A DNA stretch of 64,000 nucleotides from Globicatella sulfidifaciens DSM 15739 (GTDB lineage: Bacteria; Bacillota; Bacilli; Lactobacillales; Aerococcaceae). The stretch spans positions 1 to 64,000 of the forward strand of contig NZ_FUWO01000010.1 of assembly GCF_900167405.1 (NCBI RefSeq), given 5' to 3'. A model generated the notes under the pieces. It was not told the DNA's origin, did not search any database, and saw only the letters and a program-made list of their open reading frames with translations. Of this stretch, positions 1 to 9,350 are shown one piece after another. The position numbers and the translations under genes are program-made. Position 1 is the first letter of the stretch. The number at the start of each line of letters is the position of its first letter.

Positions 1-251
1 ATCAGTGTGGAGATTGTTTTTTCATCATTGCTACGATGAACGCTATATCTTGCTTTTCTTCCAGGACTTTCAAAGAGTGATTCCTCAATTGTTGTACAGA
101 GATCTTCTCCTAAATCGACTGAGAGTTGACGCATCGTATCGCTAATGGTTTGGATGCATGTTGAAAAGTCTACTCCACCTTGAATCGCTTGATTATATAA
201 ATCTGCCATCATTTCATTAATTTCTTGCATAATTTGTGTTATAATACTCAT
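1..251 (-). mobile_element. ISLre2/UPF0236-type transposase, N-terminal fragment running off the window
   Basis: An open frame starts with ATG at 251 and continues without a stop to base 1, giving about 83 residues. A purine-rich AGAGGA lies just upstream. The protein begins MSIITQIMQEIN and carries a segment ending in RKARYSVHRSNDEKTISTLI, which resembles the N-terminal region of ISLre2-family transposases (UPF0236), where a Tyr/Arg-rich segment precedes the first conserved strand. The catalytic part lies outside the window, so neither integrity nor insertion-sequence ends can be judged. The family call rests on recognition of this short region only. Confidence 0.55.
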
Positions 252-252
252 G

Positions 253-310
253 GATAATCCTCTACCTTTCTGTGTGTTTTTACCTACTTACAGTATAGCA
301 GAGGATTATC
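253..310. repeat. 11-bp inverted repeat at the transposase start
   Basis: GATAATCCTCT at 253-263 is repeated as its exact complement AGAGGATTATC at 300-310, and a T-run follows on the plus strand. The left arm covers the ribosome binding site of the transposase, so a folded mRNA could hide that site. It could also belong to the end of the insertion sequence. Confidence 0.5.
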
Positions 311-352
311 TTTTTTGCTTTTAGCTGACCAACAATTATTTTACACTAAGCT

Positions 353-754
353 TTACATATCTAATTTTTCGAAAGCAAATGGCACTAATTCTTTTACCGA
401 AGTTGTTAAAATGTCACCATTATTTCTTGTTAAATAAACTGGCGTATCTGGATCACAAAATTCAACCATTACTTGACGACAAATACTACATGGTGGAAGA
501 AAATCTTCGGTATCACCACTGACAGCGATCGCTGCTATTGACTTAGGTCGGTAACCCTTCGTCGCAGCAGTAAATATCGCTGAACGTTCAGCACAGTTCG
601 TAACACCAAATGAGACATTTTCAACGTTCACACCTTCTATAATGGTGCCATCTTTCATTTCCATTGCGCATCCTACAGGAAAATGTGAATAAGGAATATA
701 AGCATTTTTTTGTACTGCTCTTGATAATTTAATTAATTCTTCTTTAGTTGCCAT
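353..754 (-). CDS. cdd: cytidine deaminase
   Basis: This is a 133-residue cytosolic enzyme of pyrimidine salvage that deaminates cytidine and deoxycytidine to the uridine forms. The zinc-site motifs of the small homotetrameric class are present: NCAERSAI near residue 53, with the ligand Cys and catalytic Glu, and PCSICRQ near residue 88. The length is typical. It starts 9 bases after the preceding glutaredoxin-like gene, so the two probably form one transcript from the promoter at 1067-1095. The family identification is firm. Confidence 0.95.
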   Translation of the reverse strand: MATKEELIKLSRAVQKNAYIPYSHFPVGCAMEMKDGTIIEGVNVENVSFGVTNCAERSAIFTAATKGYRPKSIAAIAVSGDTEDFLPPCSICRQVMVEFCDPDTPVYLTRNNGDILTTSVKELVPFAFEKLDM

Positions 755-763
755 CTTAACACC

Positions 764-1033
764 TCATGTTCCTTTGTAATAATCAATTAATGCCGCTTCA
801 TCAAAAATTAAGGTTGCATCTTCCGTTACTAAAACGGGAATACCTACTTGATTCATTTCTTTTTTTTCCAAAAATTCTTCACGAGTATCTCGTAAACTTA
901 AAAATCTTTTCAAATTCGGCATTGTTTCGGTAATATTAACCGCCTCATATTCGATTTGATAAGGTTCTAATAGTTTAATAAAAGGATCGGTATCAGGACA
1001 AACAGAACTAAAAAATAAAATAGGTTTACTCAT
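764..1033 (-). CDS. glutaredoxin-like small thioredoxin-fold protein
   Basis: This is an 89-residue protein with a beta-strand (PILFFSSV) followed by CPDT, then a Gly-Ile-Pro-Val (cis-Pro) motif near residue 65 and a C-terminal acidic helix. That is the layout of glutaredoxin-like thioredoxin-fold proteins. Only one cysteine of the usual CxxC is present (CPDT), so a dithiol mechanism is unlikely and the function is unknown. The longer frame starts three codons earlier, but its ATG directly abuts the GAGAGG motif. The ATG at 1033 has a 9-base spacing and is preferred. It is the first gene of a pair with cdd. Confidence 0.7.
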   Translation of the reverse strand: MSKPILFFSSVCPDTDPFIKLLEPYQIEYEAVNITETMPNLKRFLSLRDTREEFLEKKEMNQVGIPVLVTEDATLIFDEAALIDYYKGT

Positions 1034-1066
1034 AAACTTCATCCTCTCAATGGGGGTATTAATCTT

Positions 1067-1095
1067 ATTATAAACGATTTTATGTAAAATGTCAG
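1067..1095 (-). promoter_or_regulatory. promoter of the glutaredoxin-like/cdd pair
   Basis: On the minus strand CTGACA and TATAAT are separated by 17 bases, a strong vegetative-type match, ending about 33 bases before the start codon at 1033. Confidence 0.7.
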
Positions 1096-1175
1096 TTGAG
1101 TTTCATCAATTCATTAAATTTAAATGCACCATTATTCCGATTAAAAACGATTAAAAAAAGACAATATAAATAAAT

Positions 1176-1212
1176 CCACCTCATTCCATTTGTAATAGAT
1201 GAAATGAGATGG
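1176..1212 (-). terminator. hairpin downstream of the LysM gene
   Basis: An imperfect 15-bp stem (1176-1190 with 1198-1212, including G-U pairs) lies about 60 bases past the LysM stop. The tail is AT-rich rather than a clean T-run, so terminator function is tentative. Confidence 0.4.
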
Positions 1213-1274
1213 AAATAACGAAGCTAAGTTAGCATAACAATCGAACGATAAATGCTTCACTTATAGTTTAACTA

Positions 1275-2213
1275 CTATTTAATAGTTAATTTTTGACCAA
1301 TTTGTAAGAAATCACTCGTTAAATTATTTAATTGTTTAATTTTAGCAACTGTTGTACCATGAGCTTGTGCAATAGTCCATAATGAATCACCTTTGACAAC
1401 AGTGTATTGTTTAGATGGTTCTTCTGGTGCAGCGGTTCCTGCTAATTTTAATTTTTGGCCAATTTGTAAGAAATCACTGGTTAAGTTATTCCATTGTTTG
1501 ATTTGCGCTACCGTTACGCCATGTGCATTGGCAATCTTCCATAATGAATCACCCGCTACGACGGTATACACTGTACTTGGTTCAGATGGCTCTTCTGGTG
1601 TTTCTGGTGCAGTAGTGCCTGTTAATTTTAATTTTTGGCCAATTTGTAAGAAATCACTGGTTAAGTTATTCCATTGTTTGATTTGCGCTACCGTTACGCC
1701 ATGTGCATTGGCAATCTTCCATAATGAATCACCCGCTACGACGGTATAAACGGTACTTGGTTCAGATGGTTCTTCTGGTGTTTCTGGTGTTTCTGGTGCA
1801 GTAGTGCCTGTTAATTCTAATTTTTGGCCAATTTGTAAGAAATCACTGGTTAAATTATTCCATTGCTTAATTTGCGCTACCGTTACGCCATGTGCATTGG
1901 CAATTTTCCATAATGAATCGCCTGCTACGACGATATACACTGTACCTGGTTCAGATGGTTCTTCTGGTGTTTCTGGTGTTTCTGGTGTTGTAGCAGAAAC
2001 AGTTAACTTTTGCCCAATTTGTAAGAAGTCACTAGTTAAATTATTCCACTGTTTTAATTCAGCTACTGTCACACCATTTGCTTTGGCAACTTTCCATAGA
2101 GTATCGCCAGCAACAACTGAATATTGAGTTGCTTGAGCTTCAATCATTAAAGGTGATACAGAAAATCCTAAAGTGGCAATTGATACTAATAAAGTGCGTT
2201 TAAATTTTTTCAT
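1275..2213 (-). CDS. secreted protein made of five LysM domains
   Basis: The 312-residue product has a signal peptide (residues 1-28, likely cleaved after AQA) and then five LysM domains, each with the GDxLWxIA and [14 protein letters not shown] pattern. They are separated by Pro/Glu/Thr/Ser linkers of variable length. LysM domains bind N-acetylglucosamine polymers, so the protein should coat or bind peptidoglycan. No catalytic domain (NlpC/P60, CHAP, amidase, glucosaminidase) follows; it ends with the last LysM. The inner repeats are nearly identical at DNA level with a 180-189 bp period, which implies recent duplication. It is monocistronic, with its own promoter at 2262-2290. Specific role not assigned. 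Confidence 0.88.
   Translation of the reverse strand: MKKFKRTLLVSIATLGFSVSPLMIEAQATQYSVVAGDTLWKVAKANGVTVAELKQWNNLTSDFLQIGQKLTVSATTPETPETPEEPSEPGTVYIVVAGDSLWKIANAHGVTVAQIKQWNNLTSDFLQIGQKLELTGTTAPETPETPEEPSEPSTVYTVVAGDSLWKIANAHGVTVAQIKQWNNLTSDFLQIGQKLKLTGTTAPETPEEPSEPSTVYTVVAGDSLWKIANAHGVTVAQIKQWNNLTSDFLQIGQKLKLAGTAAPEEPSKQYTVVKGDSLWTIAQAHGTTVAKIKQLNNLTSDFLQIGQKLTIK
1284..2130. repeat. tandem ~180-bp repeats encoding LysM domains
   Basis: Units begin near 1284, 1441, 1621, 1810 and 2002. By eye the 1441 and 1621 units differ at only about four positions over 150 bases. The spacing changes by 9-12 bases through gain or loss of Pro-Glu-Thr codons in the linkers. Repeat number is therefore likely to vary between strains. 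Confidence 0.85.
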
Positions 2214-2240
2214 TGTTAACTCCCCTTTTTTTGTAACATT

Positions 2241-2257
2241 TGTAACGCTTTTGTTAC
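2241..2257 (+). promoter_or_regulatory. WalR-like box at the LysM transcription start
   Basis: TGTAAC, five bases, TGTTAC matches the WalR (YycF) consensus TGTWAH-N5-TGTWAH exactly. A third TGTAAC lies at 2232-2237. The box lies just downstream of the -10 element of the LysM promoter, a position that in Bacillus subtilis goes with WalR repression. It is also part of a TGTAAC/GTTACA inverted repeat, so another regulator is possible. Confidence 0.4.
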
Positions 2258-2261
2258 ATTA

Positions 2262-2290
2262 AAGATAACACTCTCATAAAAATTAGTCAA
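2262..2290 (-). promoter_or_regulatory. promoter of the LysM gene
   Basis: On the minus strand TTGACT and TATCTT are 17 bases apart. GGGGAG, about 5 bases before the ATG at 2213, is the ribosome binding site. Confidence 0.7.
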
Positions 2291-2341
2291 GCGCTTCAAT
2301 CAGAATTCAAAAATTTTTCAAAAAATTTTCATAAATAATAA

Positions 2342-2381
2342 AAGTACCTAGTGAGAGTTCAAAAAACACTCACAGGTACTT
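2342..2381 (-). terminator. terminator after ileS
   Basis: A stem pairs AAGTACC..GTGAG (2342-2355) with CTCAC.GGTACTT (2369-2381). On the minus strand it is followed by TTTTATTATTT, about 90 bases beyond the ileS stop. Confidence 0.6.
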
Positions 2382-2468
2382 AATAAAATACTGTTATATC
2401 AATAATAATTTAGAATCAAGATAACTTTTTCAGTAAAATCTAAATTAGTTTCATACATTTAATTTATA

Positions 2469-5252
2469 CTAGTCTTCTTTTTCCGAAAAATATTCTGGAA
2501 AATGATTTGTTACAATCTCGTTACAACGATAACATAATTCCTCAGCTCCAGCAATTGTTCCTACTTCCTCTCGGATTGCGCGACATCTTTCACATACATG
2601 TCCCGGTGCATGAGTAACTGAAACTTTAAAATGATCAAATTCATGGGCACTTGCTGCGGCTTCATTAATAACTTTTAAATCTAATTTAGATACAATTAAT
2701 AATTGATCCAATTGATCACTTAAATTAGTCAATACTTGACGCATTTCTTCATCTGTATAAACCGTAACAGCTGCTTCAAAAGATTTTTTAATTGGGTCTT
2801 CTTCAACATTTTTCGCTTCTTCTAGAACTTTATTAACAGCATCTTTCATTTCAAAGAATGGCTCCCATTCTTTAATCACTGCTAAATCTTCTGTAATGTC
2901 TTTTGTTTTAGGCATATCTTGTAATTGTACAAAGCCTTCAGCTCCAGGTAATTCTTTCCAAGCCTCTTCCATTGTATGTAATAAAATAGGGGTAAGCAAT
3001 GGAATTAGCCCACTTAAAATGTCATAGATAACAGTTTGCATTGCGCGACGTGCACTGGCATCTGCTGCTTCAATGTATAAGACATCTTTAGCGAAGTCTA
3101 GATAAAATGCAGATAAATCTACGGTAATAAAATTGATTACTTTCTTATAAATCGTTGAAAATTCAAATTCATCATAAGCTTTCAATACATCGTGTACCAA
3201 TACATTATATTTTGCCATTAAATATTGGTCTACTTTACGTAATTCAGATACTCGATCGGTCTCTGGATTAAAGTCACCAATGTTAGATAGCATAAAACGA
3301 ATCGTATTACGAATTTTACGATAAGATTCTGATACTTGTTTTAAAATATCATGCGAAACACGAACATCATTTTCATAGTCCACACTTGCTACCCACAGAC
3401 GAATAATGTCAGCTCCTAATGTTTCCATTACTTCTTCAGGTAAAATAACATTACCCAATGATTTACTCATTTTTTGACCCTTACCGTCCATGACGAAACC
3501 TTGTGATAATACAGCTTTGTAAGGTGGTACGCCATTTACCGCAATCGAAGTAGTAAAACTTGAGTTAAACCAACCACGATATTGATCTGACCCTTCTAAA
3601 TATAGGTCTGCTGGGAATGATTGACCTGGTCTTTCTAAGACACTTGCATAAGAAGTTCCTGAATCAAACCATACGTCCATAATATCCATTTCTTTCGTAA
3701 ACTCACCATTTGGGCTACCTGGGTGAGTAAAGCCTTCAGGTAATAACTCTTTAGCTTCACGTTCAAACCAAATATTAGATCCATTTTCAGCAACTAATTG
3801 TGCCACATGTTCAATGACTTGTCCATCAAGAATGGCCTCGCCATTTTCAGCATAGAAAATTGGTAACGGAACGCCCCAGACACGTTGACGTGAAATGACC
3901 CAATCGCCACGGTCACGTAACATATTATAAATACGAACTTGACCTGATGGATGATACCAAGTGACATCATTATCAACAGCCGTTAATAAATCTTGACGGA
4001 ATTTATCAATCGAAGCAAACCATTGTGGGGTCGCACGGAAAATGACTGGCTTTTTAGTACGCCAATCATGTGGATAACTATGAAGCAATTCATCTTGTTG
4101 TAATAAGCTGCCATTTTCAGCTAATTGCTCCATCACAAGCTTATTCCCTTTAAGATAGAATACGCCTTCTAAACCTGGTGCTTCATCCGTGAAATGTCCG
4201 CGATTATCAATTGGCGATAAAATTTCTAATCCATATTTTTGACCAATTTGGTAGTCATCTTCCCCGTGTCCCGGTGCCGTATGAACTAATCCAGTACCAG
4301 CATCCATCGTTACATGATCTCCGACCATTAATAATGATTCGCGGTCATACATCGGATGTTGAGCTGTCATATGGTCGAATTGAATCCCTTCATATTCGGC
4401 TACCACTTGGTAATCTTCCCAACCAATTTCTTGGGCAACTTTTTCTAATAACTCTTTCGCTACAATGAATTGACGTTCTGCCACATTAACTGCTACATAA
4501 GTGGCATCGGGTTTAACTGAAATCCCTAAGTTTGCCGGAATGGTCCAGGGAGTCGTCGTCCAAATAACAAATTCAGCTTTTTCATCAACTACGCCTTTCG
4601 TATCTTTCACTTTGAACGCTACATAAATAGTTGGCGAAGTGACATCTTGATATTCTACTTCAGCTTCTGCTAATGATGACTCACTAGATGGTGACCAATA
4701 AATTGGTTTTAACCCTTTGTAAATATAACCTTTTTCGGCCATTTTACCAAAAATACGTAATTGAGCTGCTTCATATTCAGGTTGTAAAGTTAAGTAAGGA
4801 TGGTCCCACTCTCCTGTTACACCTAAACGTTTAAACGTTTCACGTTGTGCATCTACTTGTTTTAAAGCATATTCCTCACACATTCTTCTAAAGTCAGCAA
4901 CCGAATATTTTTTACGATCAATGCCTTCATTTTTAGTTAATGCTGATTCAATCGGTAACCCATGCGTATCCCATCCTGGAATATACGGTGCACTAAAACC
5001 GTTCATTGATTTATAACGAACAATAAAGTCTTTCGTTACTTTATTTAAAGCATGCCCCATATGAACTTTACCATTGGCATATGGAGGACCATCATGTAAA
5101 ATATATGACGGTTTGCCTTCATTTTTTAATTGGATCTTGCTATAAATATCTGCTTCTTTCCATTCTTCTTGTAATGATACTTCTTTGACCGGTAAATTTG
5201 CACGCATCGCAAAGTTTGTTTTTCCTAAATTTAATGTTTCTTTTAATTTCAT
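2469..5252 (-). CDS. ileS: isoleucyl-tRNA synthetase
   Basis: The 927-residue class I synthetase charges tRNA-Ile in the cytoplasm. Visible landmarks are the HMGH signature near residue 65 ([11 protein letters not shown]), the large editing insert, the KMSKS loop ([10 protein letters not shown]), and a C-terminal zinc-ribbon with paired CxxC motifs (CERC, CYRC). The open frame extends 34 codons upstream, but those codons read through the T-box antiterminator and terminator. The ATG at 5252 follows AAGGAG at good spacing and starts the conserved [12 protein letters not shown] sequence. Expression should be induced by uncharged tRNA-Ile through the leader. Confidence 0.97.
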   Translation of the reverse strand: MKLKETLNLGKTNFAMRANLPVKEVSLQEEWKEADIYSKIQLKNEGKPSYILHDGPPYANGKVHMGHALNKVTKDFIVRYKSMNGFSAPYIPGWDTHGLPIESALTKNEGIDRKKYSVADFRRMCEEYALKQVDAQRETFKRLGVTGEWDHPYLTLQPEYEAAQLRIFGKMAEKGYIYKGLKPIYWSPSSESSLAEAEVEYQDVTSPTIYVAFKVKDTKGVVDEKAEFVIWTTTPWTIPANLGISVKPDATYVAVNVAERQFIVAKELLEKVAQEIGWEDYQVVAEYEGIQFDHMTAQHPMYDRESLLMVGDHVTMDAGTGLVHTAPGHGEDDYQIGQKYGLEILSPIDNRGHFTDEAPGLEGVFYLKGNKLVMEQLAENGSLLQQDELLHSYPHDWRTKKPVIFRATPQWFASIDKFRQDLLTAVDNDVTWYHPSGQVRIYNMLRDRGDWVISRQRVWGVPLPIFYAENGEAILDGQVIEHVAQLVAENGSNIWFEREAKELLPEGFTHPGSPNGEFTKEMDIMDVWFDSGTSYASVLERPGQSFPADLYLEGSDQYRGWFNSSFTTSIAVNGVPPYKAVLSQGFVMDGKGQKMSKSLGNVILPEEVMETLGADIIRLWVASVDYENDVRVSHDILKQVSESYRKIRNTIRFMLSNIGDFNPETDRVSELRKVDQYLMAKYNVLVHDVLKAYDEFEFSTIYKKVINFITVDLSAFYLDFAKDVLYIEAADASARRAMQTVIYDILSGLIPLLTPILLHTMEEAWKELPGAEGFVQLQDMPKTKDITEDLAVIKEWEPFFEMKDAVNKVLEEAKNVEEDPIKKSFEAAVTVYTDEEMRQVLTNLSDQLDQLLIVSKLDLKVINEAAASAHEFDHFKVSVTHAPGHVCERCRAIREEVGTIAGAEELCYRCNEIVTNHFPEYFSEKED

Positions 5253-5272
5253 TATTATCTCCTTAATCATAA

Positions 5273-5470
5273 TAAAAAATGTCCCTTCAAATAGAAGGGA
5301 CGTAAAATTACGTGGTACCACCCAGTTTAGTTTCAATAAATTATTGCAACTCACTCTTTCATGATAACGCTATTTAAGCGACAAAAACTACTTTTATTTC
5401 ATCTTTGTAATTAACAATTGGGGATAATTAAGTGATTAGTGATGCCAAGCTTACACCCTCCTTGACTCGC
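5273..5470 (-). promoter_or_regulatory. T-box riboswitch of ileS
   Basis: The minus-strand leader carries the T-box sequence (GGGTGGTACCACG, at 5311-5323) followed by a terminator stem GTCCCTTC/GAAGGGAC (5281-5301) and six T residues. The antiterminator bulge TGGT would pair with an A discriminator base, as in tRNA-Ile. The stem I region lies between about 5350 and 5470. Its specifier codon was not placed with certainty, though ATC triplets occur there. The leader is relatively short, about 200 bases. A weak TTGGAC promoter element lies near 5495. Confidence 0.85.
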
Positions 5471-5499
5471 TGATAATATAATCAAATAATTGTGTCCAA

Positions 5500-6309
5500 T
5501 TACTCTTTTGGTAAATCTATACGAATTGTACGACCAAGAACACTTTCAACTGGTTGTTCAGAGTCTTCTCCAGCAACCGGATAGTTATGATGTTCGTCAA
5601 CTGGATCTGATTCAAAAAAATCATCTTGAACAGGAATATCTTTTCCATCTTCTTCAGAAATTTCAAAATCCATTTGGTCTAATTGACTTCTTTTATCTTC
5701 TTTCAATTCATCAGTAGTTTCCACAACTGCTTGAGCGGATTCTACTTCTTGAATTGGTTCAAACTCAGATTCAACTGATAAATCTTCAGATTGATTTCTT
5801 AATTCATCACGTAAATGATTGATTGGTGTTTCTATCTCACCTTGCGCTTCTTTAAATAATTCTTGATTGTCTTCTTTATTTAATAATGACAATTGAGCTT
5901 CAACCATATTTCTTAGGCGATCTCTAAAATTTAAACTATATTGATGTAAATGTTCAGTTTCACTTACGATGGTTTTAGAACGGTTATTAGCATCTTCTAA
6001 GATGCGTTCAGCTTCTCGGTCTGCTTCATATAAAATTAATTCAGCTTCCTTACGAGCGTTTTGTTTTAATCGTTCAGCTGCTTCTTGTGCGACCATAATG
6101 GAATTATTTAATGAATCTTGTAACTGTTTGAAATAATTCAATTTATCTTCCATGTCGGCAATCTTCGTCTTCATTTCATTATTACTTTTGGTTAATTTTT
6201 CAAATTCAACCACAATAATATCTAAGAAGTCATTGACTTCATCTGAATCATAACCTCTAAATTTAGTGTTAAATTCTTTATGTAAAATCTCAGATGGTGT
6301 TAAAGACAT
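5500..6309 (-). CDS. divIVA: DivIVA septum/pole-site protein
   Basis: The 269-residue coiled-coil protein binds negatively curved membrane at septa and poles and recruits division and wall-synthesis partners. The N-terminal signature MSLTPSEILHKEF..GYDSDEVNDFL is intact (residues 1-32). Heptad-rich coiled coils run to about residue 150, and the remaining third is very acidic and low in complexity. The start at 6309 replaces one nine codons upstream because AAAGGAAG precedes it and the family begins there. It sits between ylmH and ileS as in many Firmicutes. Confidence 0.93.
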   Translation of the reverse strand: MSLTPSEILHKEFNTKFRGYDSDEVNDFLDIIVVEFEKLTKSNNEMKTKIADMEDKLNYFKQLQDSLNNSIMVAQEAAERLKQNARKEAELILYEADREAERILEDANNRSKTIVSETEHLHQYSLNFRDRLRNMVEAQLSLLNKEDNQELFKEAQGEIETPINHLRDELRNQSEDLSVESEFEPIQEVESAQAVVETTDELKEDKRSQLDQMDFEISEEDGKDIPVQDDFFESDPVDEHHNYPVAGEDSEQPVESVLGRTIRIDLPKE

Positions 6310-6452
6310 CCTCACACTTCCTTTCAAAAGTTGCAATCGATAAAATATACAATTACTATTCTACACTAATTCCATTGAAATTTATAGAGTTTCATGAGAA
6401 CTTTTATTAAATCATTAAAATTAAAACGTTATCATCGTTCGATAAGGCTTCA

Positions 6453-7235
6453 TTATTTGATTAGCACATTAACCGTTAGACGATAATTATCTTTCTTGGT
6501 CACACCATCAATCGATTGTATCCAAAAACGGCCATATTTTCTAAGTGAAACAATATCATTAATTTTCACTTCTGCATCAGAACGAGTCATTGCCATAAAA
6601 TTCATTTTTACATTACCTTCATTAATTTGATCTTTCGCTCTTTGTCTTGAAAAATTATAAACATTCGAAAGCATCGCATCTAGTCTTAAGGAACTACTGA
6701 TCACTGTAATGGTTTCCCAAGCTTCATTGGATTCTAAAATTTGTTCCCACTCAATTTCTTCTAAGTGAACACCAACATTACCAATTTTAGTAACATTACT
6801 GATTAAATATAATTTAATGGTTTCATCGACTATTACATGCCACGCTTCCCCATCGGTAATAATATCCCCAATGCGTTCGCGATCAATTCCACTACCAATT
6901 AAGGTTCCTAATATTTTTCCGTGAGAAATATTAGCAAATTTCACTGGAAATTTGATATTTAATAAACTCAAATTAAAATCATCTTCTTGAAGTTCATGAT
7001 AAGGCGGAACGATTAGTGCTCGTTTTCGTTCAGCTTTTTCATATCCTCCCCTAAAATAAACTGCTAAACTTTCATTATTTGCTACTAACTGTTTAACAAT
7101 GAGTGCTTCTCTAGGTGTTAAGAACGGTGTTAAGTAAGCACTATAACGATTTTCAACTATTTGCATCCAACCAAAAACTTGGTCAATAAAGGATTGCTCC
7201 TCTTTGCCATAATGTTGATATATGTCCTGATTCAC
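6453..7235 (-). CDS. ylmH: YlmH family S4-domain RNA-binding protein
   Basis: This 260-residue protein has an N-terminal YlmH-specific region and a C-terminal S4 RNA-binding domain (LRLDAMLSNVYNFSRQRAKDQINEG..KVN, about residues 183-250). YlmH homologues bind the ribosome and have been linked to rescue of stalled translation in Bacillus. It lies 21 bases after ylmG and upstream of divIVA, the usual position in the division neighbourhood. Confidence 0.9.
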   Translation of the reverse strand: MNQDIYQHYGKEEQSFIDQVFGWMQIVENRYSAYLTPFLTPREALIVKQLVANNESLAVYFRGGYEKAERKRALIVPPYHELQEDDFNLSLLNIKFPVKFANISHGKILGTLIGSGIDRERIGDIITDGEAWHVIVDETIKLYLISNVTKIGNVGVHLEEIEWEQILESNEAWETITVISSSLRLDAMLSNVYNFSRQRAKDQINEGNVKMNFMAMTRSDAEVKINDIVSLRKYGRFWIQSIDGVTKKDNYRLTVNVLIK

Positions 7236-7256
7236 TTTAATCCTCTTTCTAAACGA

Positions 7257-7523
7257 TTATAAAAACAAATTAAGTAAAACGACAATACCTCTTTTAACGA
7301 GGTTGAGCGTGAAAATAGCAATAATCACGTTAAAGCTAATACCACCAATTGGTGGAATAAAACTGTCAAAAATATTTAAATATGGTTCTGATAATTTAGA
7401 AACCCACTCTTCAATTTTGCTGCCACGTGCATTTGGAAACCAACTTAATAATGCATAAACAACTAATACCATTTGGTAGGCATCAATTAATTTCATTAAA
7501 TAAACGACTAAATTAAAAATCAT
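7257..7523 (-). CDS. ylmG: YggT/YlmG family membrane protein
   Basis: The 88-residue protein has two predicted transmembrane segments (about residues 4-26 and 62-87). Between them lie the conserved LLSWFPNARGS and SEPYLNIFDSFIPPIGGI motifs, typical of the YggT family. The biochemical role is unresolved, but homologues sit in division clusters. In most Firmicutes sepF lies directly upstream; here a 477-base non-coding stretch does instead. Confidence 0.88.
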   Translation of the reverse strand: MIFNLVVYLMKLIDAYQMVLVVYALLSWFPNARGSKIEEWVSKLSEPYLNIFDSFIPPIGGISFNVIIAIFTLNLVKRGIVVLLNLFL

Positions 7524-7649
7524 ATATCTGTTCCCCTCAAATTTTCTTAAAGCTATTCTATCATAAAAATGACTGTTTACCTAATGAATCAGTGACTAAT
7601 ATAAGAAAAACAAAGTAAACATACCCAAATTTTTATATCGACCATTCAT

Positions 7650-7728
7650 GAGGCTGGGCATAAACTTGATAAATTTAGTTAAGATTATTATTCGTTAATT
7701 AATAATGCAGTAGTTGAGTGGTCTCAAA
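7650..7728 (+). repeat. dispersed intergenic repeat, copy A
   Basis: Begins GAGGCTGGGC and ends GCAGTAGTTGAGTGGTCTCAAA, matching 27674-27754 in both end motifs. The middle has diverged. Confidence 0.6.
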
Positions 7729-7948
7729 CAGCGGCTTAAAAAGGTTAGGGATAAAATTGATAAATTCAATCAAGTTAATGTTCATTAATGACGTAATTCG
7801 CTCATTATATCTTGACTAATTGAAGCCAGATTCTCACAAAAATCACGTAAAACTACTAGGCCTAGCTTCCTATATTAACAAATTTTTAGCAATAGTCTCA
7901 AGGTGAACTTAACGTAATACTCATTTAGCAGAAAACTCGATATATGCA

Positions 7949-7977
7949 AGACCGGACAGAGAAAATCTGCCCGGTCT
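7949..7977 (-). terminator. hairpin after ftsZ
   Basis: A 12-bp stem with one G-U pair (AGACCGG.CAGA, five-base loop, TCTG.CCGGTCT) lies 24 bases beyond the ftsZ stop. The following T-run is poor, so it may act with a factor or as an mRNA 3' stabiliser. Confidence 0.55.
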
Positions 7978-8000
7978 ACTGAATTACGTTTTAATCTTTA

Positions 8001-9326
8001 TTAGTTACGGTGACGTTTACGGAAAAATGGTGGTGTATCTAATTCGTCGTCTTCGATAATATCATTTTTACGAGTCACTTCGTTGTCATTACGTTGGAAC
8101 GTACGTTGAGAAACTTCATTTGAAACCTCACGTGTATTTTGTTCACGTTTAATATCCCAATCACTGAATAAATCACGTTCTTCTTTTTGACGAGGGACAT
8201 TTAATTCAGGTCCACCTTGATTAGATGGTGGATTCGGGGTATTACCTGTTTGTGGTTGATTATAATTGACATTTGCTTCACGTTCAGTACCAATTTGGTT
8301 GTAGCCACTTGTTGACGTAAAGGTTGTACGTTGTTGACGTGGATTAATTTTATTGCGTTCAGATTTTTCTTGTTCAATACCAGTCGCAATAACTGTTACT
8401 ACTACTTCATCACCTAAGTTTTCATTAATTGACGTACCGAAGATAATATTGACATCACCTGATGAAGCATTGGCAACAATTTCACTTGCATCTTGGGCTT
8501 CAAATAAGGTTAAGTCTGAACCACCAGTAATATTTAATAAGATTTGCTCTGCACCATCGATTGAAACTTCTAATAATGGTGAAGAAATAGCTTTCTTAGT
8601 CGCTTCAGCAGTACGGTTTTCACCGCTTGCTGTACCAATTCCCATTAAAGCCGTACCTTGGTCTTTCATAACAGTTTTAACGTCAGCAAAGTCTAAGTTT
8701 ACATAACCAGGAGAGGTGATTAAATCTGAAATCCCTTGTACCCCTTGACGTAAAACATTATCTGCTTCACTAAATGCTTCTAACATTGGCGTTTTGCGGT
8801 CTACAATTTCTAATAGACGATTATTTGAAATGACAACTAAAGTATCAACACTGTCTTTTAAATTTTTCAAACCTTCAGCAGCATAGCGTCCACGTTTAGG
8901 TCCTTCAAAGGTAAATGGTCGTGTCACAACCCCAACAGTTAAAGCGCCTAATTCTTTCGCAATTTTAGCGACAATTGGGGCAGCACCAGTACCAGTACCT
9001 CCACCCATGCCGGCAGTAACAAATACTAAGTCCGCACCTTCTAAAACGCTACGGATTTGCTCTTCACTTTCTTCAGCAGCACGTTGACCAATTTCTGGTA
9101 ATGATCCTGCTCCTAATCCTTTAGTTAATTTTGAACCTAATTGGATTTTAGTTGTTGCTTGTGAACCAGCTAAGGCTTGGGTATCGGTATTCGCAACGAT
9201 AAATTCAACACCTTGAACATCTTCTACAATCATACGATTGACGGCATTCCCACCTGCTCCACCAACACCAATAACTTTAATTACCGCGCCAGTCTGATTC
9301 ATTGATGAATCGAAAGATAATTCCAT
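8001..9326 (-). CDS. ftsZ: cell division GTPase FtsZ
   Basis: The 441-residue tubulin homologue polymerises into the Z-ring at midcell. The GTP-binding signature [10 protein letters not shown] (near residue 108) and the T7-loop region [11 protein letters not shown] (near 210) are intact. A variable Asn/Gln/Arg-rich linker follows (about 320-420), then the C-terminal peptide [16 protein letters not shown] that contacts FtsA and other partners. The gene starts 24 bases after ftsA and ends the division operon. Confidence 0.98.
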   Translation of the reverse strand: MELSFDSSMNQTGAVIKVIGVGGAGGNAVNRMIVEDVQGVEFIVANTDTQALAGSQATTKIQLGSKLTKGLGAGSLPEIGQRAAEESEEQIRSVLEGADLVFVTAGMGGGTGTGAAPIVAKIAKELGALTVGVVTRPFTFEGPKRGRYAAEGLKNLKDSVDTLVVISNNRLLEIVDRKTPMLEAFSEADNVLRQGVQGISDLITSPGYVNLDFADVKTVMKDQGTALMGIGTASGENRTAEATKKAISSPLLEVSIDGAEQILLNITGGSDLTLFEAQDASEIVANASSGDVNIIFGTSINENLGDEVVVTVIATGIEQEKSERNKINPRQQRTTFTSTSGYNQIGTEREANVNYNQPQTGNTPNPPSNQGGPELNVPRQKEERDLFSDWDIKREQNTREVSNEVSQRTFQRNDNEVTRKNDIIEDDELDTPPFFRKRHRN

Positions 9327-9350
9327 TATAATTTCCTCCTAATTTCATGA

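Larger units (their letters stand above)
7524..8000. other. 477-base intergenic region between ftsZ and ylmG
   Basis: No credible gene is seen where ylmD, ylmE and sepF would be expected. The region holds a copy of the dispersed repeat (7650-7728) and a degenerate second AT-rich copy of part of it around 7745-7800. The ftsZ-distal hairpin lies at 7949-7977. A promoter for ylmG-ylmH-divIVA presumably lies near 7550-7620 but was not pinned down. Confidence 0.6.

Noticed and set aside
1393-2127. Plus-strand open frames of 118 and 107 codons over the LysM gene
   Set aside because: They mirror the LysM repeats in antisense, have no ribosome binding site and no independent coding signal.
1284-2130. 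CRISPR array
   Set aside because: The regularly spaced repeats are coding LysM units of about 180 bases with no spacer diversity and no cas genes.
5253-5354. N-terminal extension of ileS
   Set aside because: These codons are the T-box antiterminator and terminator; the conserved protein starts at 5252 behind AAGGAG.
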